Assembly (NCBI RefSeq): GCF_026914265.1
Contig: NC_069125.1
Location: 26,883,595-26,947,594, forward strand
Source of the DNA: Mya arenaria
Taxonomy: Eukaryota; Mollusca; Bivalvia; Myida; Myidae
Direction of reading: 5' to 3'
DNA: 64,000 bases
The notes below the pieces were generated by a model, which saw only the letters and a program-made list of their open reading frames with translations, made no database searches and was not told the DNA's origin. Every line of letters starts with the position of its first letter. The stretch's first letter is position 1. Below are positions 47,193 through 60,958 of this stretch, piece after piece. The position numbers and the translations under genes are program-made.

Positions 47193-49733
47193 TATAACCC
47201 TATTATTTACAAAACCTGTTACCCCGTGGACAGAGCATCTTTAACCCACAGGGCCATTGTAACTTTGAACAATCATTGTAAAGACAATTACATACATGTA
47301 CAAGATGCTTAAGGAAGTAGTTTGGAAAAATTTAGAATTATTTTCTCCGTCTTAATTTGTATGCATTAGATAACTCAATAAATGCAGCAGTTGGCCATTC
47401 TTATATTGTCCTCTGTCACTGTCCTGATAGCTCCCTATCTCAATTGATGCAAAAGGTTGTAGGTTCATGATTCCCTGGTCCAATATGTCATACAGAAAGA
47501 AGATTTTGAATGTAGAATCAAGAAGCTCTCTTTTCAGGAACTCCAAATTGAATAGTACTGTAACATTTGGAGTGCCAAGAATTTGTTGGATTCCTAGGCA
47601 ACAGGTATCAGGTGTTGCAGTACATTTGGAAAATACTTTTCACCCGTCCTTGTAAATCTAAAAAAGCTTTCATTTCGCAAAAGAAGTTCATATAACTAAA
47701 TTAAGGTTGCTTAATCAGAGTTTGAATTATTCTGAAAACTAGATGTGCCTTTAATTGCAGCAATTTGAACTCTAACTCATAATGTCAATTAAGCTGGTTA
47801 TGCAATACTGCAGTTCCTTGGTGTTGGGATTGCTTTATTTACTTGAATAAACAAACAGTTCTTGTGTTGGAAAGTACAATGTATTAACATGCATTTTTCT
47901 TGCCCTGACTCCATCCAAGCCTTAAATCTTAGATCAACATGTACTTGGGGCTATGTGTAATATCAATGAGAACTATAAATTATGTTCAATTTAGTGCCAC
48001 TTATGATATTTCATTCCACATACAAAAACACTAACATGTTCAAACCAATATCCTATGTTATGATAAAACCATTGCCATGTTGGTAATTTGAAAAGACAAG
48101 AAATTATATCTGGTCAGGGTTTGACATAGTCTTTCTAGACAGCTGGACTTGTTTTGCAGTTACTTTGAAAATCTTCAAAAGCTAAACTGAACAAGACTTG
48201 AGCAAAATAACTCACAATACCAAAAGGGTTTTTAAAGACTTATGAGATCATTCTCACATCACCTATACCATTAGTTTTTATCTACAAACTTAAGTCAACA
48301 TAATAATTGATGTTTTACATAAATATTGCAATGAATAAAGCATATTGCAATAAGTGCCAATAACATAGCAATCAAGTATTATCACTATAGGCCTAAAGAG
48401 ATTTCAACATTTTCCTGATAAACAATAAATAATTTTACTTAACAATTTTCTCATTTTTTTACACAAGCTGACAAAATGGTCTCTTTTTGAATACTTCACA
48501 TATTTCATGGCTTTCATCATTCAAACTAACATTTCGCTTGTTATTTCAATATTCAATGATTGTGTAAACATTCATAAATGATGGTTAAAATTAACATTCA
48601 TGCTAATTATTCCTACCAAAAGCACCTGACTGATCAATCAGTATCCAATTTTGGCAGGGCTTTTTGGTGGTTCATTGAAATCAACAATGACCTCCCACAA
48701 TTTGCACTGATCAACAGTAGTTAATGAATTGTTTCAATTGTTCTTATTTTCATAAACTTAGAAAACACAACTGCAGTGAATAAAATTTATTCCTCATCAC
48801 TGAGAGAAAGTTTAGAAAAATGAACGAAGCCGAGTAACATCTGGTAGGATATCAAATCCTACAAATGTATTCATCATTTTTTATAACCGTAATTAGTAAA
48901 TGTTAAATTTTTGTATGTCTAAAAAGTTTCATTTTTTGGTATATCAAAGAACATTTGTGTGTATAAATTTGATGATATTTTGTGATTCATTCAATTTCAT
49001 TCCTGTTTCATTTAGTGTTCAATCCCAAGCTTTCTTGTTCTCATTTAAGTGCAAGAAAAGTCACTGATCTGAATAAATTCATTATAATGTAAGGTCACAT
49101 AAAATATATATTGTGCTTTTTAAAAATAACATTTTTTCATCTGTTTAAAATTATGTCAACTGAAGTGCATTGACATTTTATTATGAGTTTAAAGCTGCAC
49201 TCTCATTTTGACAACTTTTTAAATTTTTGTCTTGGAACGACAATACCTAGTAATCTTTTTTAATGGAAAAACACGAAATAACTGCTATTAATAAATCATT
49301 TATAAACTATGGGGATCATCAGAAGTAAGTTTCAATGCATTAATTGTACACATCGATACCAAGTTTATCTCAATTTTCTACAATTTTCTTAAAATTTTTG
49401 CTTTTTCATCATTAACTTAGTACAGCCCCTTTAAACTGTACCTTATAATGTCTGTGACTTATCAAATATTTAATAGTAATGGTCTACAATCAAGATTTGT
49501 TTTAATTATTCAGGTTTCAAACTGCATTGTGTATGCGATTGGAAAGGTAATCTTGAAAGCTCACCTAGTATAATTTTAACAAATAACATTCACCCTGCAT
49601 GGTACTCATATTTGGATGATACAAAAAGATTTGCACAGTCATTTATGTATATTTGCATCTTTGAATTAGATTACAAAGTATAAGTTATATAAATAAATAT
49701 TTATTCTTAACTTTATCTGAATACACAAGCTAA
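47193..49733. other. Intergenic, mostly unrecognised
   Basis: Contains the second copy of a dispersed repeat (47210-47370) and a partial fold-back MITE at about 49190-49440 (GTTTAAAGCTGCACTCTC to GCCCCTTTAAAC). The rest is AT-rich and unrecognised. Confidence 0.45.
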
Positions 49734-50029
49734 TGCATCAGTCAATTGTAACCATGCCCCCGCCCCCCGGTCCCGGTATAGCAGGGACTTTTACTTTCGG
49801 TCCAGCCAAACCCAGCTAAAGTCCCCGCCATGCGGAGATAATCTGATGGTAAAGTCCCCACCAAATGCCCCGCACCCAAGGGACATTAGGTTAAGCCCCA
49901 TCCACACTGTATTTTCCGGGAAGACCTGGCACTGCGGGGCCACCTGAAAGGTAAAAACATGGCCCATTTCGCCGGCTATCCCCGGTATACCCCCGGATGT
50001 GAGAGCCGTGGTTACAATTGACTGGTGGA
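49734..50029 (+). mobile_element. MITE, TGCACCAGTC-TIR family, copy 3
   Basis: Left end TGCATCAGTCAATTGTAACC and right end GGTTACAATTGACTGGTGGA are inverted repeats. The interior is GC-rich and shares CTTTCGGTCCAGCCAA and GGTAAAAACATGGCCCATTT with the 1892 copy. The 96-codon minus-strand frame over it is a shadow. Confidence 0.8.
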
Positions 50030-50481
50030 TAATGATACATTGTGATCCAAGCTCATGCCAAGATGATTTCTGGTCTGACATCGCGAGGTTAGATATTCAT
50101 AAGCATGAAAAAGCCTTGACAGCATTTGAGAAAGACTGTTGTGAGATTAAATCTTCATTACTTTACTATTCCACAACATAAGGGATCTTTATTGAATATT
50201 TTGATTTTGTTCCCTAAACGCCACAAGTCAACTGATTAATTAATACTAATTCAATTATATCTCCACAATTTTCGGCACTGCATTGTTAAATAAAACTCAA
50301 AAGTTACACTTGTAAACTATTTAACCAAATACCTTTCCCTCAAATACTTCACAATTTATATTGACCTATCAACAACAATGCATCACCATACTGTATCTCT
50401 GACTGATTTTTGATTTTCATTCTTGGCTAGAAAACAAAAAAGTGAGCACAAAGCGTCTTCAGAAAAAGAACTTGTAAAGTA

Positions 50482-50867
50482 TGCACCAGACAATTGTAAC
50501 CACGCCCCCCCCCCCGGATTTTCATCCAGCCAATCCCCGGTAAAATCCCTGCCCTGCGAGAACGAACTGGTGGTAAAATCCCGTGAATAACACCACACCC
50601 CGGGGATCTAAGGTAAGAGCAATTTCCTGATATATTTTGAGGGAAGATAAAACTACCGCAATCACCCAGCATTGCGAGGACACTAGTTCTGGCTTCCATA
50701 ACTGTAATGTTGATATTTATTTTTTTGATGTTTACAACACGTCCAAAAAGGTAATATATAATGTGTTCGCTGAAGTTCTTTAGCTACGAGGGCAGCTAAA
50801 AGGTAAAAACACAGCCCTTTTCCCTGGTATATCCTCGAGGGGGCTGTGGTAACAATTGACTGGTGCA
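50482..50867 (+). mobile_element. MITE, TGCACCAGTC-TIR family, copy 4
   Basis: Left end TGCACCAGACAATTGTAACC and right end AACAATTGACTGGTGCA. It is about 90-110 bp longer than copies 1 and 3; the extra, AT-rich part at about 50700-50790 is unlike the family and may be a nested insertion. Confidence 0.75.
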
Positions 50868-53800
50868 TTATGTAAGAGAGGAAATCAAAATTGATCATGC
50901 AAGATTGTTTTATCAATGCCATGGCGATGGTTTATCACAATGTCATGTACTTACACTAAGAGTGGCTCCAAGATTTTTCTATGCACATAGGTAAACAATC
51001 ATCTTATTCACAGATGCTGTGCACATATCCATATATTTGGCTTCATTTAGAATGAAACTTCATAAATAAGTATGCTCATACTTGATATTTTTTATCTCCA
51101 TTTTGCAAAATTGAAATCACATGAGTTTTTCAAACAAACTTTTATTGCTTGAAAATTAACATGTCAAATTAAAAATGCTACCCTCGGTAAGATGAAAATA
51201 AATCCGTTTGATGGTGGTAAGCATTCAATGGCGGCTTTATTGATATACACTATGAAATTCACATCATCAGCATCCGGAAGTAGTGATAACATACATGTCT
51301 AATCATTCGGCCGCTCTGATCAGAGTAAATTTTGAGGTCAATAAGTAGACTGGTACCCTGATTTACTTTTCCTCAAAAATATAAAGTTATACAGGTACGC
51401 GGCATATGGTTTTTAGTTAACATTAATAGTATTTGAACAATAAATACCAAACATCATGTTGTATTTAAAAAATTGCTAAGTGCCATGCGATGATTAGTTA
51501 AAACAAACTTTGTATCGAAAAGCAAAAAATCACGGAAACATGCAAATTATGTCAAAAAAATATCAGGAATACCAACATTGTATACAAAGGATAACACTAC
51601 TTTTTTAAACCAACTTTCCTGGTTGTTTTCTACTTAGACCGCACGCTTTATTCGCTTTTAATACGTATGAATTCACAAGACATTTCGAATGCGCGACGGG
51701 CACCACGGTTAGCTGATACTAATTTCTTTTCGGATAAAAGCGAAAGAGGGTACCAGAATATCAATACAGAGCATTGAACGGAAAAAACTTCGATGCGTAC
51801 TTTTCCAATATGTTCATATTCTTATTGCATATAATCTGACCGTATGCAAGAACATTCATGTGGTTAACCCGATTAACTCACTCGCTACGTAAGCATTTCG
51901 TGTGCTTCATTAAAAGAACATACAGTTAGCTTGAATTGTTAGAACTATTTTTATTGGATGTTGTGATTGTAATCAGTTCTGGTACTACTTTGGTTATTCA
52001 AATTCGCTAACGGCAATCCAATCAAAATACAGCGTATGAATACATTACGTCAGTGAACCCTCAGATGCGGCTTGAAAATGCAGACATCGCGGTTATGGCT
52101 ATGAACTGCACACAAATGCCCTAGTCCAAAAAACCCAAAGTCTTAGCATATGCTCTATTGTGTAGCTGATGAACGACTGTATAAGTGTGTTGTCAGTTTT
52201 GTTTTGATTTGTTATTGACTACAACTGTATCTGGAATCAATACTTAAATTTATGCTATGGAGGGCACAAACACCGAACACTTGCAAAGCGAAAATGCATG
52301 GTCATACAATTATAATTATAAAGTATACTTTATTAAAGAAAACACATTTATTGTTTCCGATGTTTTTCATAAAATTCAAATGTAAAGTGTGATTTCTATT
52401 TATAAATACCTTGACTGCAAAACCTAAAGATGCGCGTGCGCCCTCTGACGTCATTCCCCTATGTGCTACATTTTGATCTTTTAGGTATAAACATTGAATG
52501 GCGTTTTTTTTTAGAAAAATACTTAACAAAACAAGATGAAACTTTGCAAGTGTGACCAAGGCAAGCCTCTGTATTGATCAAGATCATCGAATAACCGATC
52601 ATGGTAAACAAACGCGTGTTTGAGTCGGTGTTTAGTGCCCTGTTCGAAAATGTACCGTCAACCTGTATATAACTTAATTATTTGGACTATATATAAATGA
52701 GCAATGAGTACTAAAGCATAGACCCTACTACTGACATAAGACAAAGATGGCATGTCCTAAAAGTCAACAATGAATTCAAATTATAAAAAAAAACTTCCGA
52801 CTTACCAGTTGCTGTTTCGATTTAAAAACGGAAGTTAAATGAATAAGGTTACGCACTACTAAATTTTGTTATCTTAAAATAAACAGTTGAGTACACGGGT
52901 ATACGAAATCAGAGAATACAAAATATAAAAATATTTATAATTTTTGAGAAATATTTAAAACGAAATTCATGGCTATACACGCAATACTGACAAACTTATA
53001 AACATGTTAATTTAGTTTACTAGACTATTTGTACAGTCACCCCGCCCAAAGTATTTCAACTGCATTTGAATCAATTCTATTTTTCAAGCCTAACTTCAAA
53101 TAACTTTCATAATTAACCGAACACAAAACTTTACTTACTTCTGTTTTTAAATATATTCTGTTATTAGAATGATCAGGGAAGAAATCAATCGATCATTGGT
53201 CGCATAGGTAATAGGAAGGGCATATTAGGGCGTAGCATGACGGGCATGGATTTTACAATTGCAGTTTAAAATACATTTGGTCTGGAAATAACACCACGGC
53301 CATAATTTAGATACCTTCATATTCATATGTAAAAGAACAAATATGTGCGCACGTTTAACCAGCGTTCATCATATTTTCACTACTATGATTCTTACTTTTG
53401 AATCAGACCCTAACCCCGCCCCTTAACCCAATCCCCGGAAATAGCCATGTTTGGGATTGCATGTGATTAAATCTCGTGTTTAAAATCATTAAGTATATCA
53501 ATAATTTAGTAATTACCAAATTAAAAAGTCATAACAAAGCAGGGGATGTAAATCTTCTACTCAAATTGAGAATAAAGCTGAGTTGTATATATTTTGAGAA
53601 AAAAAAACAGGAACAAACAACGCACTATGAATTGTAAAATACTCATGTACGAGAATATAATGGTTTTTGTCTAAGAAACAATGTTTAAGTTCAGTTTTAA
53701 GCGTTATTTTTACTGACATTCAAAGATAGCTGCTTTTGACATGGGCAAAGAATCATATGCATAAATAGTGAAGCCTTTTGGTTGCTTCACGTTTAAAACA

Positions 53801-54340
53801 ATTAATTGTACAACATAATTGGCCGTTTTCGTTTGTCCAAAATGATTGTAATGATACGAAGAATTATGCCGTAGTTGGCAACATAAACATTCATCATATT
53901 TGATCTACCATGAATTAATGTCTATATTTTAGGACAATTACTGGCAGAAATATATATTCCGAAGGATCATAAACCAACATAATTCATGGACTGCATTGAT
54001 TTTGCATTAAAAAAACATTGCGACCAATCAACATTGATCAGTGCTAAAGGGGCAGCTCGAAACATAACATTTGAGTAACAGACTCAAATAAAGTGTTTAT
54101 TAGTTAGCTTACACCCCAATCTCCCCCCACCCCTTGTAAGAACAAAAGCGAAAACATCTGAGTCGCGCCTAAAAAAGAAAACAACCTCACCCTAACGATA
54201 TTGTCTATAAATTTAGATTTATTACCATATATCATCTACATTACACACTTGTTCTGTTTTCTAAAAAATATACAAATTCGATACCAAAAGAATTGGTCAC
54301 TTATCCTTGTACTATTTGGTCAGTCGAGATTATAAGTATC
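50868..54340. other. Intergenic, nothing recognised
   Basis: AT-rich DNA without identifiable coding regions. An 85-codon minus-strand frame at 52302-52559 has no domain and a low-complexity end. No homology to the BTB units was noticed here. Confidence 0.5.
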
Positions 54341-54479
54341 CTCCATGGCCGAGAGTGTAAGATAGGTTCATCCCGACCCGAACGTAGAGTGTTTTGCGGA
54401 AACGAGGTTTACCGAGTTTCCGCAAGACACCCTGCGCGAGGGTTTGGATGAACCTATCTTACACGAGTGGCTATGGTAG
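54341..54479. mobile_element. 139 bp fold-back palindrome
   Basis: Arms of about 63 bp (54341-54403 and 54416-54479) are largely complementary: TGTAAGATAGGTTCATCC against GGATGAACCTATCTTACA, and TGCGGAAAC against GTTTCCGCA. The loop is about 12 bp. No TIR-internal gene. Confidence 0.8.
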
Positions 54480-56212
54480 ATGTTTTTTCTCCAACTTCAG
54501 TAAAACAAAATTAAGTGAAAATGTATTTTTTGCTGGAACTATTTTGTGCGTATTTAAATAAATGCGTATGGATATGTGATAATTCGTGGTTGTCATGGAT
54601 ATGCGCGCAGTGATTCAGATTATGTTAATAGTCAAATCGGCCTTTAAATAGTTCTGAGGAGAGTGAATCATTATTTCTTGAAAGGTGCATGAAAACTTTT
54701 TTATGGAGATATTTGAAGCGAGAAATAATTAATTAGCAATCTAAATATTGCAACAAGACAAGGTTGTTTCTATGATGCTACAGACGACAACAAGGGAGGT
54801 AATTACAATGTGATGACCATTAAAAAGAGTTCCATACGGGCGTTTTATCTTTGCCCGTGGGCAAGATAAAAATTTCTAGCATGGTTAATTTTTTGGATTT
54901 ACTTATCTGAGGTGGGAGAAAAAAGAATCTTGTTGACATGTTTATGTCCGATTTGTTTATAACTGTTTCCCGCAGTCTGTTTTAAGTTTATGTCATTTGC
55001 GGAAAGGTATTTTGTAAACGAATATCAGGAGACAAATGTTAAATAGATCAAACTTGCTGTTATACATTTACATACACATAAAATATGTATAATTAAATGG
55101 ATGTGATATAGAGCGTTGTGCATAGATCTTCATGGCAAAAATGTTATAACGTTTTATGCTTAAGTTTCACAACTACCGCTATCACCGAAGTGATTAATAC
55201 AACCAAACACTGCCTTGACATTGGAATGGTTTAATGTCGTGCTTTGAAATTAACATAAGCATGTGCGTTATAAAACTCAGCAACATTATACCATTGTTTT
55301 GTCAGTCTGAAATTATTTCAGATAATTATATTAAAATATTAAAGATCCATTCTACTTTTCTAAGAACGAGTGAAATGTCGCACAAACCGCAGATGCAGAT
55401 ACACGTAACACATTTAATTCAGACTATTATGTGCATAACGTTAATAGGTACATGCGATACAAAAACTTGATGACTATATTTACTAAGTCAAGGGCCATAA
55501 CTCTTGTTAGACCAGTGACGGAAATGGCAGGTGTTCAACATCCCGTGCTGACCAACCTACATTGCAGGAGTGAAGGTGCAACGCATCTGGCTGTACATGC
55601 GACACAATATATTTTTTTACAAAGTCAAGGACTCTTATCTCTTATAAAACCAAATTAAATGCAAAACAAATGAATGGTGCTAAAATGTCTATGCTGATCA
55701 ACATACAACGAAGTTCAATGTGTGTATGTGTAATACTTTTATAGGTTCATACACAAACACAATCAGGGGCGCGACGTGCCGCGACACGAAGTGACGAGGC
55801 GGACACAACTTCTATGAACCCAAACATATATTCGATCTTGGGGTATAAAGAAATACCAGAATACTATCATCCAATCAGATGCAGGTTTAACATTTATCAA
55901 CACATTGCACGCTTTTTGTTAAAATGTATTCGCATGCAAAGGAGTTAACCAGTTTATGAAATGAATCCATAGATTTCTGGTTGGCAATTACAATTGAATG
56001 TTTACGACAACCCGGGTCCATCTAACATTATAAACGGATGCATCTCAATCGTGCACCAAATGTTAGCATATGTTAACAATTATCTACATTCCAATTATCT
56101 TATTTATAAGTTGATTGACATATAAATTCAAATAATCATATGGGAAAAAATCAAAATGCATGTTTTTCTGTGACATTGATAGCGTCTGGCATACACGTCT
56201 TATCTTTTAAAA
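54480..56212. other. Intergenic with small hairpins
   Basis: A short near-perfect palindrome lies at 54844-54871 (TTATCTTTGCCC against GGGCAAGATAA). Another inverted repeat pair (AGGTTCATA and TATGAACC) brackets a GC-rich core at 55742-55820. About 55480-55640 has AAGTCAAGGGCCATAACTC-type repeat sequence. No gene is supported. Confidence 0.45.
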
Positions 56213-56795
56213 ATGCAAGAATACATAACAATTGGATTTCATATTTTTTCTGATATGTCACAAAGAGTCATTGTTGGACAAACGTCTTCTGGAGTTGCAA
56301 TGCCAATACTTGTGTACCTTAAGGGTCTGTACATAGTCTATTGTGTTTGTCTCATTTATGTTAATGTCCTTGTCGACCCTCTCGTAAGTACAACGCGACT
56401 CTTTGCAGATGTAAGCTCGCTATTAGTTTCTTCGTCAGATACCAATCGTATTGAATCTACACTAAATAACGATCTTAAAAAGATTACAAATTGGGCAACA
56501 CTATGACCTGTACAGTTCAATACCTTCAAGACGGATGTTATGTTTTTACCACCTTGCAATTAAATCTGCCAAATATTATTTTCGACAGTACTTTGTTGAA
56601 CTTTCATAATCACTTAGGGTTTTGATTTACAGCGAATGGAACAAGGCACGAGCATATAAGCAAACTTATTATATCAGTCTCTAACGTGCTTCCGTCAATG
56701 AGGTTGTTAAAATATAAACTTAAAAAAGCTTGATTATATATCTCGTTTATGCAACCTTTGCTTTAATATTCATCTGTAGCATGGGATAATTGTGT
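56213..56795 (+). mobile_element. LINE reverse transcriptase fragment
   Basis: Decayed middle part of a CR1/jockey-type ORF2. Recognisable pieces are TTRLFADVSSL (catalytic FADD with the second Asp changed to Val) at about 56391, then SSDTNRIESTLNNDLKKI and NWA at about 56435-56503; further frames carry HEHISKL, LKYKLKK and a WDNC-like end near 56790. Several stops and shifts make it inactive. It likely belongs to the same family as 38762-39110. Confidence 0.8.
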
Positions 56796-59344
56796 TTAAA
56801 AAAATGCATAATAAAACGGCTTGAGTTGGTTGGGTTCCACTAAGTGAAGGCAGGGAAATGCAAAGTTAATTTTCATTTATCGCCCAAGAACGGTAGCTTG
56901 ACGTAGTACCTTCGCGAACAAATACCACGAAAAACGGAACAAACAACCAACTATCCGCTTCAAAATAAACAGAATTATGTAACCATACATAGACGTTTAA
57001 GTATATTTTATAGATCAACAGATCAATCTTCAATAGATTTATTGAACCCACTTGATGTTCATAAATCTCGTTTAAAAGATACATGCAAAGTCTAAATTGT
57101 TCCGAAATATTATCTTGTAAGAGACAAATTTCTAATATCTACCATCCAATAATCAGAATGCTTACAACAATCTTAATGCACATCTTCATATATATATATA
57201 TATATTGTGTTCGTGATAATCCTATTTAGACTGTATACAAGCAATAGGAGATGCAAAACATGATTTCTATTTATGTAGTAGATACGGCAAAGAACGCGTG
57301 TTATTGTTTAGAAATACTCGAACATGTCATCCTTTAAGTACATCAAAATTATTATTTGGAAAAGAAAATAGCACAGGAGATGAAGAAGTGCTTTTATTGA
57401 AGTTTTAAGTTTATTAAATAAATGACACGTTTCTTTTGATATTACACTCAAGCAAGATATAAATGTGTTTTCTCCTTTCGGTGGCAACAAATTCTATTTT
57501 TTGAGTTTTTGTCCTAAATTAAATTAGTAAACATATTCTACTTTTTTCTAGTACGTTTAATCATAGATTTAAACGACATTGACGTCTAGGAAGGGCTGAA
57601 ATTAATGTTGTTATAATTAGTAGCCAACCCATTTGTTTCATTCGATTGTATGTGTATGTGCAAATTGTATGTACTTTATACTGTTGACAGAACAGAACAA
57701 TAAACTATTTTTAAAGTAATGGTAACGTCAGTCGTCAATCTGTTTTTCCTCATAAAGAGCCTTCACTTCTCCCACATGCTACAATTCACATCCCAAATAT
57801 TTATTTTACAAGGAAAAGGAAATAAGAAATATCCGGTCGGTATGATTTCTACTTTTTATTACAAAATGCATTTTATTCATAGAGAAATCCTTTTAACTGC
57901 ACCATGAACATTTGCAAAAAGTTTTCACTCAATAAACATAATTTCATCGTACACGCCGTCATATTTGGTTGACACACAATTTGGGTAAGTATACATAATC
58001 TTTTACCGTTTAAAACAATTTTCCATGGCGTTAAAGTGATGTATTGAAGCTGGCAACGTAATCGATCACAATATTTCATGGTATTTGCTGCTTTCATTCA
58101 TCTTCAAAATGACTGCTTTGTTGGATGACAGCGAAAATAGCTTAAGTGACATTACACTCAGACCTCTTTCGCATTTACCCTCGATGTAGTCTGTCGATAA
58201 CGTTCCATGTCCATCTATCACTTAAAGTACACCCTGGTTCTGTTATTTCTTAAAGAAACAGATATGGCCAAAATGAAAGGCAGTAATATGTAACTTATGT
58301 AGCATTTATCACTCTACTATCATATCAGTCGCAAACACTAGTTAATTTGGTTTATTTGAGTTTCGGACATTCAACTATTTATAGACATACAACGACATTT
58401 ATACGATCTACATACTAGTATCAAACAGTCACTGCATCAAATCTTTAAAAACGTTTGCATTAGGTGCTCTGAATTGTATTCCATCGTCTGCTGATAGAGT
58501 TAGGATCCATTATCATAGAAGTACTTAAGGTTTACTTTTTTATCATGATCTCTTTCATTCTTCAGTTTTCTCAAGGCAATGCATACTAGATTCACAAGTT
58601 ACGATTTTACCTTATACGGGACTGTTGAGATAAGTGTGAGGTTGTGCACATAAACCAGTTTAAAACTCCATTAAATTTACAGTTTCAAGGCGGTACCCAA
58701 AAAACCTTGATAAGCATCCAAAGTTGTGTTTATATATTCTATATGTTGTGTGTTGTTGGTAGAATTGTGTGTTGTTGTTTCGTGTTACTGGTTTGTGGAT
58801 GTTTGTGTTGTTGTTCTGTGTTTGTGACATGGGCCCTGATCAAATGTTCGGGTTTATGTTCGAGCTTGCGACTACTAGAATTGTTTCTGTGTTTTTTCAC
58901 ATCAATATAAGTATCCCTTCGATGTATAGAGAATCTTAAGAATGCTAGTACTACTAGCTTAGTTAAATTCAATGTAAAAGCACAGCAATCTGATTAATGT
59001 TTTATTAAGATCTTGCGTCAGAAAAATTGTCCAACCAGAAAGGTTTGATTGACTAAAAAAAGTATTTTTATTTTGTGTTGAATTTCCAATACCATATAGA
59101 AATTACAAGCTTTACCTTTTTTAATTAAAAATAAATTTATTTTAAAATACTCGTTAATAATGTCTTCATTTTATCTTTACGAGCTTGTTTAATCTTTTGT
59201 TCTTCTTTTCCTCTTTTCTTATATGAAACAGTCCGACGCAAAGAGGGGATCAAAACAAAAGGCACAACTCAAATTCATGAGATTTTCGTTTACAAGTAAC
59301 CGAAGATAACAGATACACAGAAGTATCAAGTTAATTAAAGGAAT
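56796..59344. other. Intergenic, mostly unrecognised
   Basis: AT-rich. A TGTGTTGTTG-rich stretch at about 58740-58880 followed by GACATGGGCCCT resembles the GT-rich and TTGGGCCCTT stretch upstream of genes B and C (21270-21345, 35830-35970), so it may be the same dispersed repeat. A TA run lies at about 57189-57206. Confidence 0.4.
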
Positions 59345-59800
59345 GTAGAGAGAAACACCAGAAAGAATAACATTTTTTAACGTTTTGAAGCTTACACTAT
59401 CTAGTGGTCCGCGGTAGCTCCACCTTTTCTTATTTTCTTTTCGAATCTTGCAACAAAGTTTTGCCTTGATCCTTGACATTTGTTTCATTGTCTATTTCTG
59501 TAATGAAATTTTGTTGTTTTCATCTTTGGACAAGATATCGTCCTTAACAACTATGTCCGTATGACAGTCGTAAGACATTTTGGCAAAATCGACCAGTTAA
59601 AGTATCAGCTCTCCAAGATGTTGACTGAGGTCCCCACAAGACACCTCCTCTTTACTTGCAGTTGTGCAAGATTGTCGGCCCAATTCTTACAAGTTGCGTA
59701 TTTTTTTTCTAGCTGTAGATTTCGTTTTTCTCTTTTCTTCTCAAATATCAACCAAAGTGTTCAGGGGACACTCTCAAAATATTGTCTGAATAAAAATTTC
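59345..59800 (-). pseudogene. BTB-BACK-PHR pseudogene fragment, copy E
   Basis: Only exon 2 sequence is left. From about 59795 downward it retains BACK (ILRVSPEH, YATCKNWAD, FAKMSYD, VVKDDILSKDE) and the start of PHR (WSYRGPLDSVSFKTLKNVIL, GVSLY) and then stops matching near 59345. Stops and frameshifts interrupt it, and exon 1, the rest of BTB and most of PHR are missing. FKTLKNVIL and DDILSKDE place it with the A/C subtype. Older than copy C judging from its decay. Confidence 0.8.
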
Positions 59801-59919
59801 GGTCCCACATGCACATATAATATAATATTATAATGCGCTTCACAATTATAGATAACAGTTAAAAGTAGATATTTCCACATCTTAACTATCATTGCTCATA
59901 AAACTGACTAAACCGATAG

Positions 59920-60116
59920 GTTTTCAATTTTAATCATAAGTGGCTTCAGATTCAATGTTTTTCAAATAACTAGGTAGATCACTCCACCATTTGGGACCAA
60001 TGACGACGATTGATCTGTCAGCTTATTTGGTTCGTCGCCTTGGAATGGTAAATTGAGTGTCACTATGTGTTCTAAGTCTGTATCTTCCTAAAATAGGTAC
60101 AAACATTTCCTTCAAA
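59920..60116 (-). mobile_element. LINE ORF2 C-terminal scrap
   Basis: On the minus strand, reading from about 60110, it gives RYRLRTHSDTQFTIPRRRTK, then after a stop DRSIVVIGPKWWSDLPSYLK. The GPxxWxxLP motif is typical of the C-terminus of CR1/jockey-like ORF2 proteins. It lies just upstream of fragment E and may have taken part in truncating it. Confidence 0.65.
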
Positions 60117-60876
60117 TACAATAACCATCTTTAAGGCACCACTGTTATCAGCAATTGTTTAACGCTGAAATATTGAACCGTCAGATATAACTGTTGAAGT
60201 GAAATGTTGGAAGTTTCATACTTTTAAAGCATATATACTTAAAAATCTACCAGCCCCGTATTTGTATGAAGTTGTTGACGCTTTTGTATCTTATTTTAAG
60301 TCCCATTATACGTCAATATATATATATATATTTAATCTAAATGTATTTGTTATCACCTGCTGACTAAACATCAATTGTAATTAGGATGATTTGTTTTTAT
60401 TTCAATATTGTGTAAACGCTATTTAAAAGGCAAAATGGCAGCTCCAAGAAAGATAACACTGTCACGCTTCAAATAAGTAACTATGATTGTGAAAATCTTA
60501 AGGCCATTGCAGTGATATCATATCGCGTATAGAATTCAAAATGTGTTCGCAAATATGTGGCATTCTCCTACAATCCGACTCAGGACAAGAAATGTGATAT
60601 TCAGAAATAGAAAATAGAATATTCAGCTGCAAATATGATTACAATTTTAAGCTTTACGCAGACTTTGCGTTAATTGACATAAATTTCTTATAACTTGTTT
60701 TACGTGATGTAAGGGAATAGAGGGTTTATGCAAATTATTTGTTATAATTATTTGATAGCAAAACCAGATAAGCTTTCCAAAAGCCATGGGGATTATCAAG
60801 TCTGTTTTATAATTGAAGCATGATAAGTCAACGAAGGAGATTAGAAATGGTTTTGTCAACTGTTGTAGTAGACAAG

Positions 60877-60958
60877 AAAAAGAAGAAGAAGAAGAAGAAG
60901 AAGAAGAAGAAGAAGAAGAAGAAGAAGAAAAAAACAAAAAAACAACAGCAACAACAAC

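Noticed and set aside
49791-50081. 96-codon minus-strand ORF
   Set aside because: It lies over the GC-rich interior of a MITE and stays open only because of that composition.
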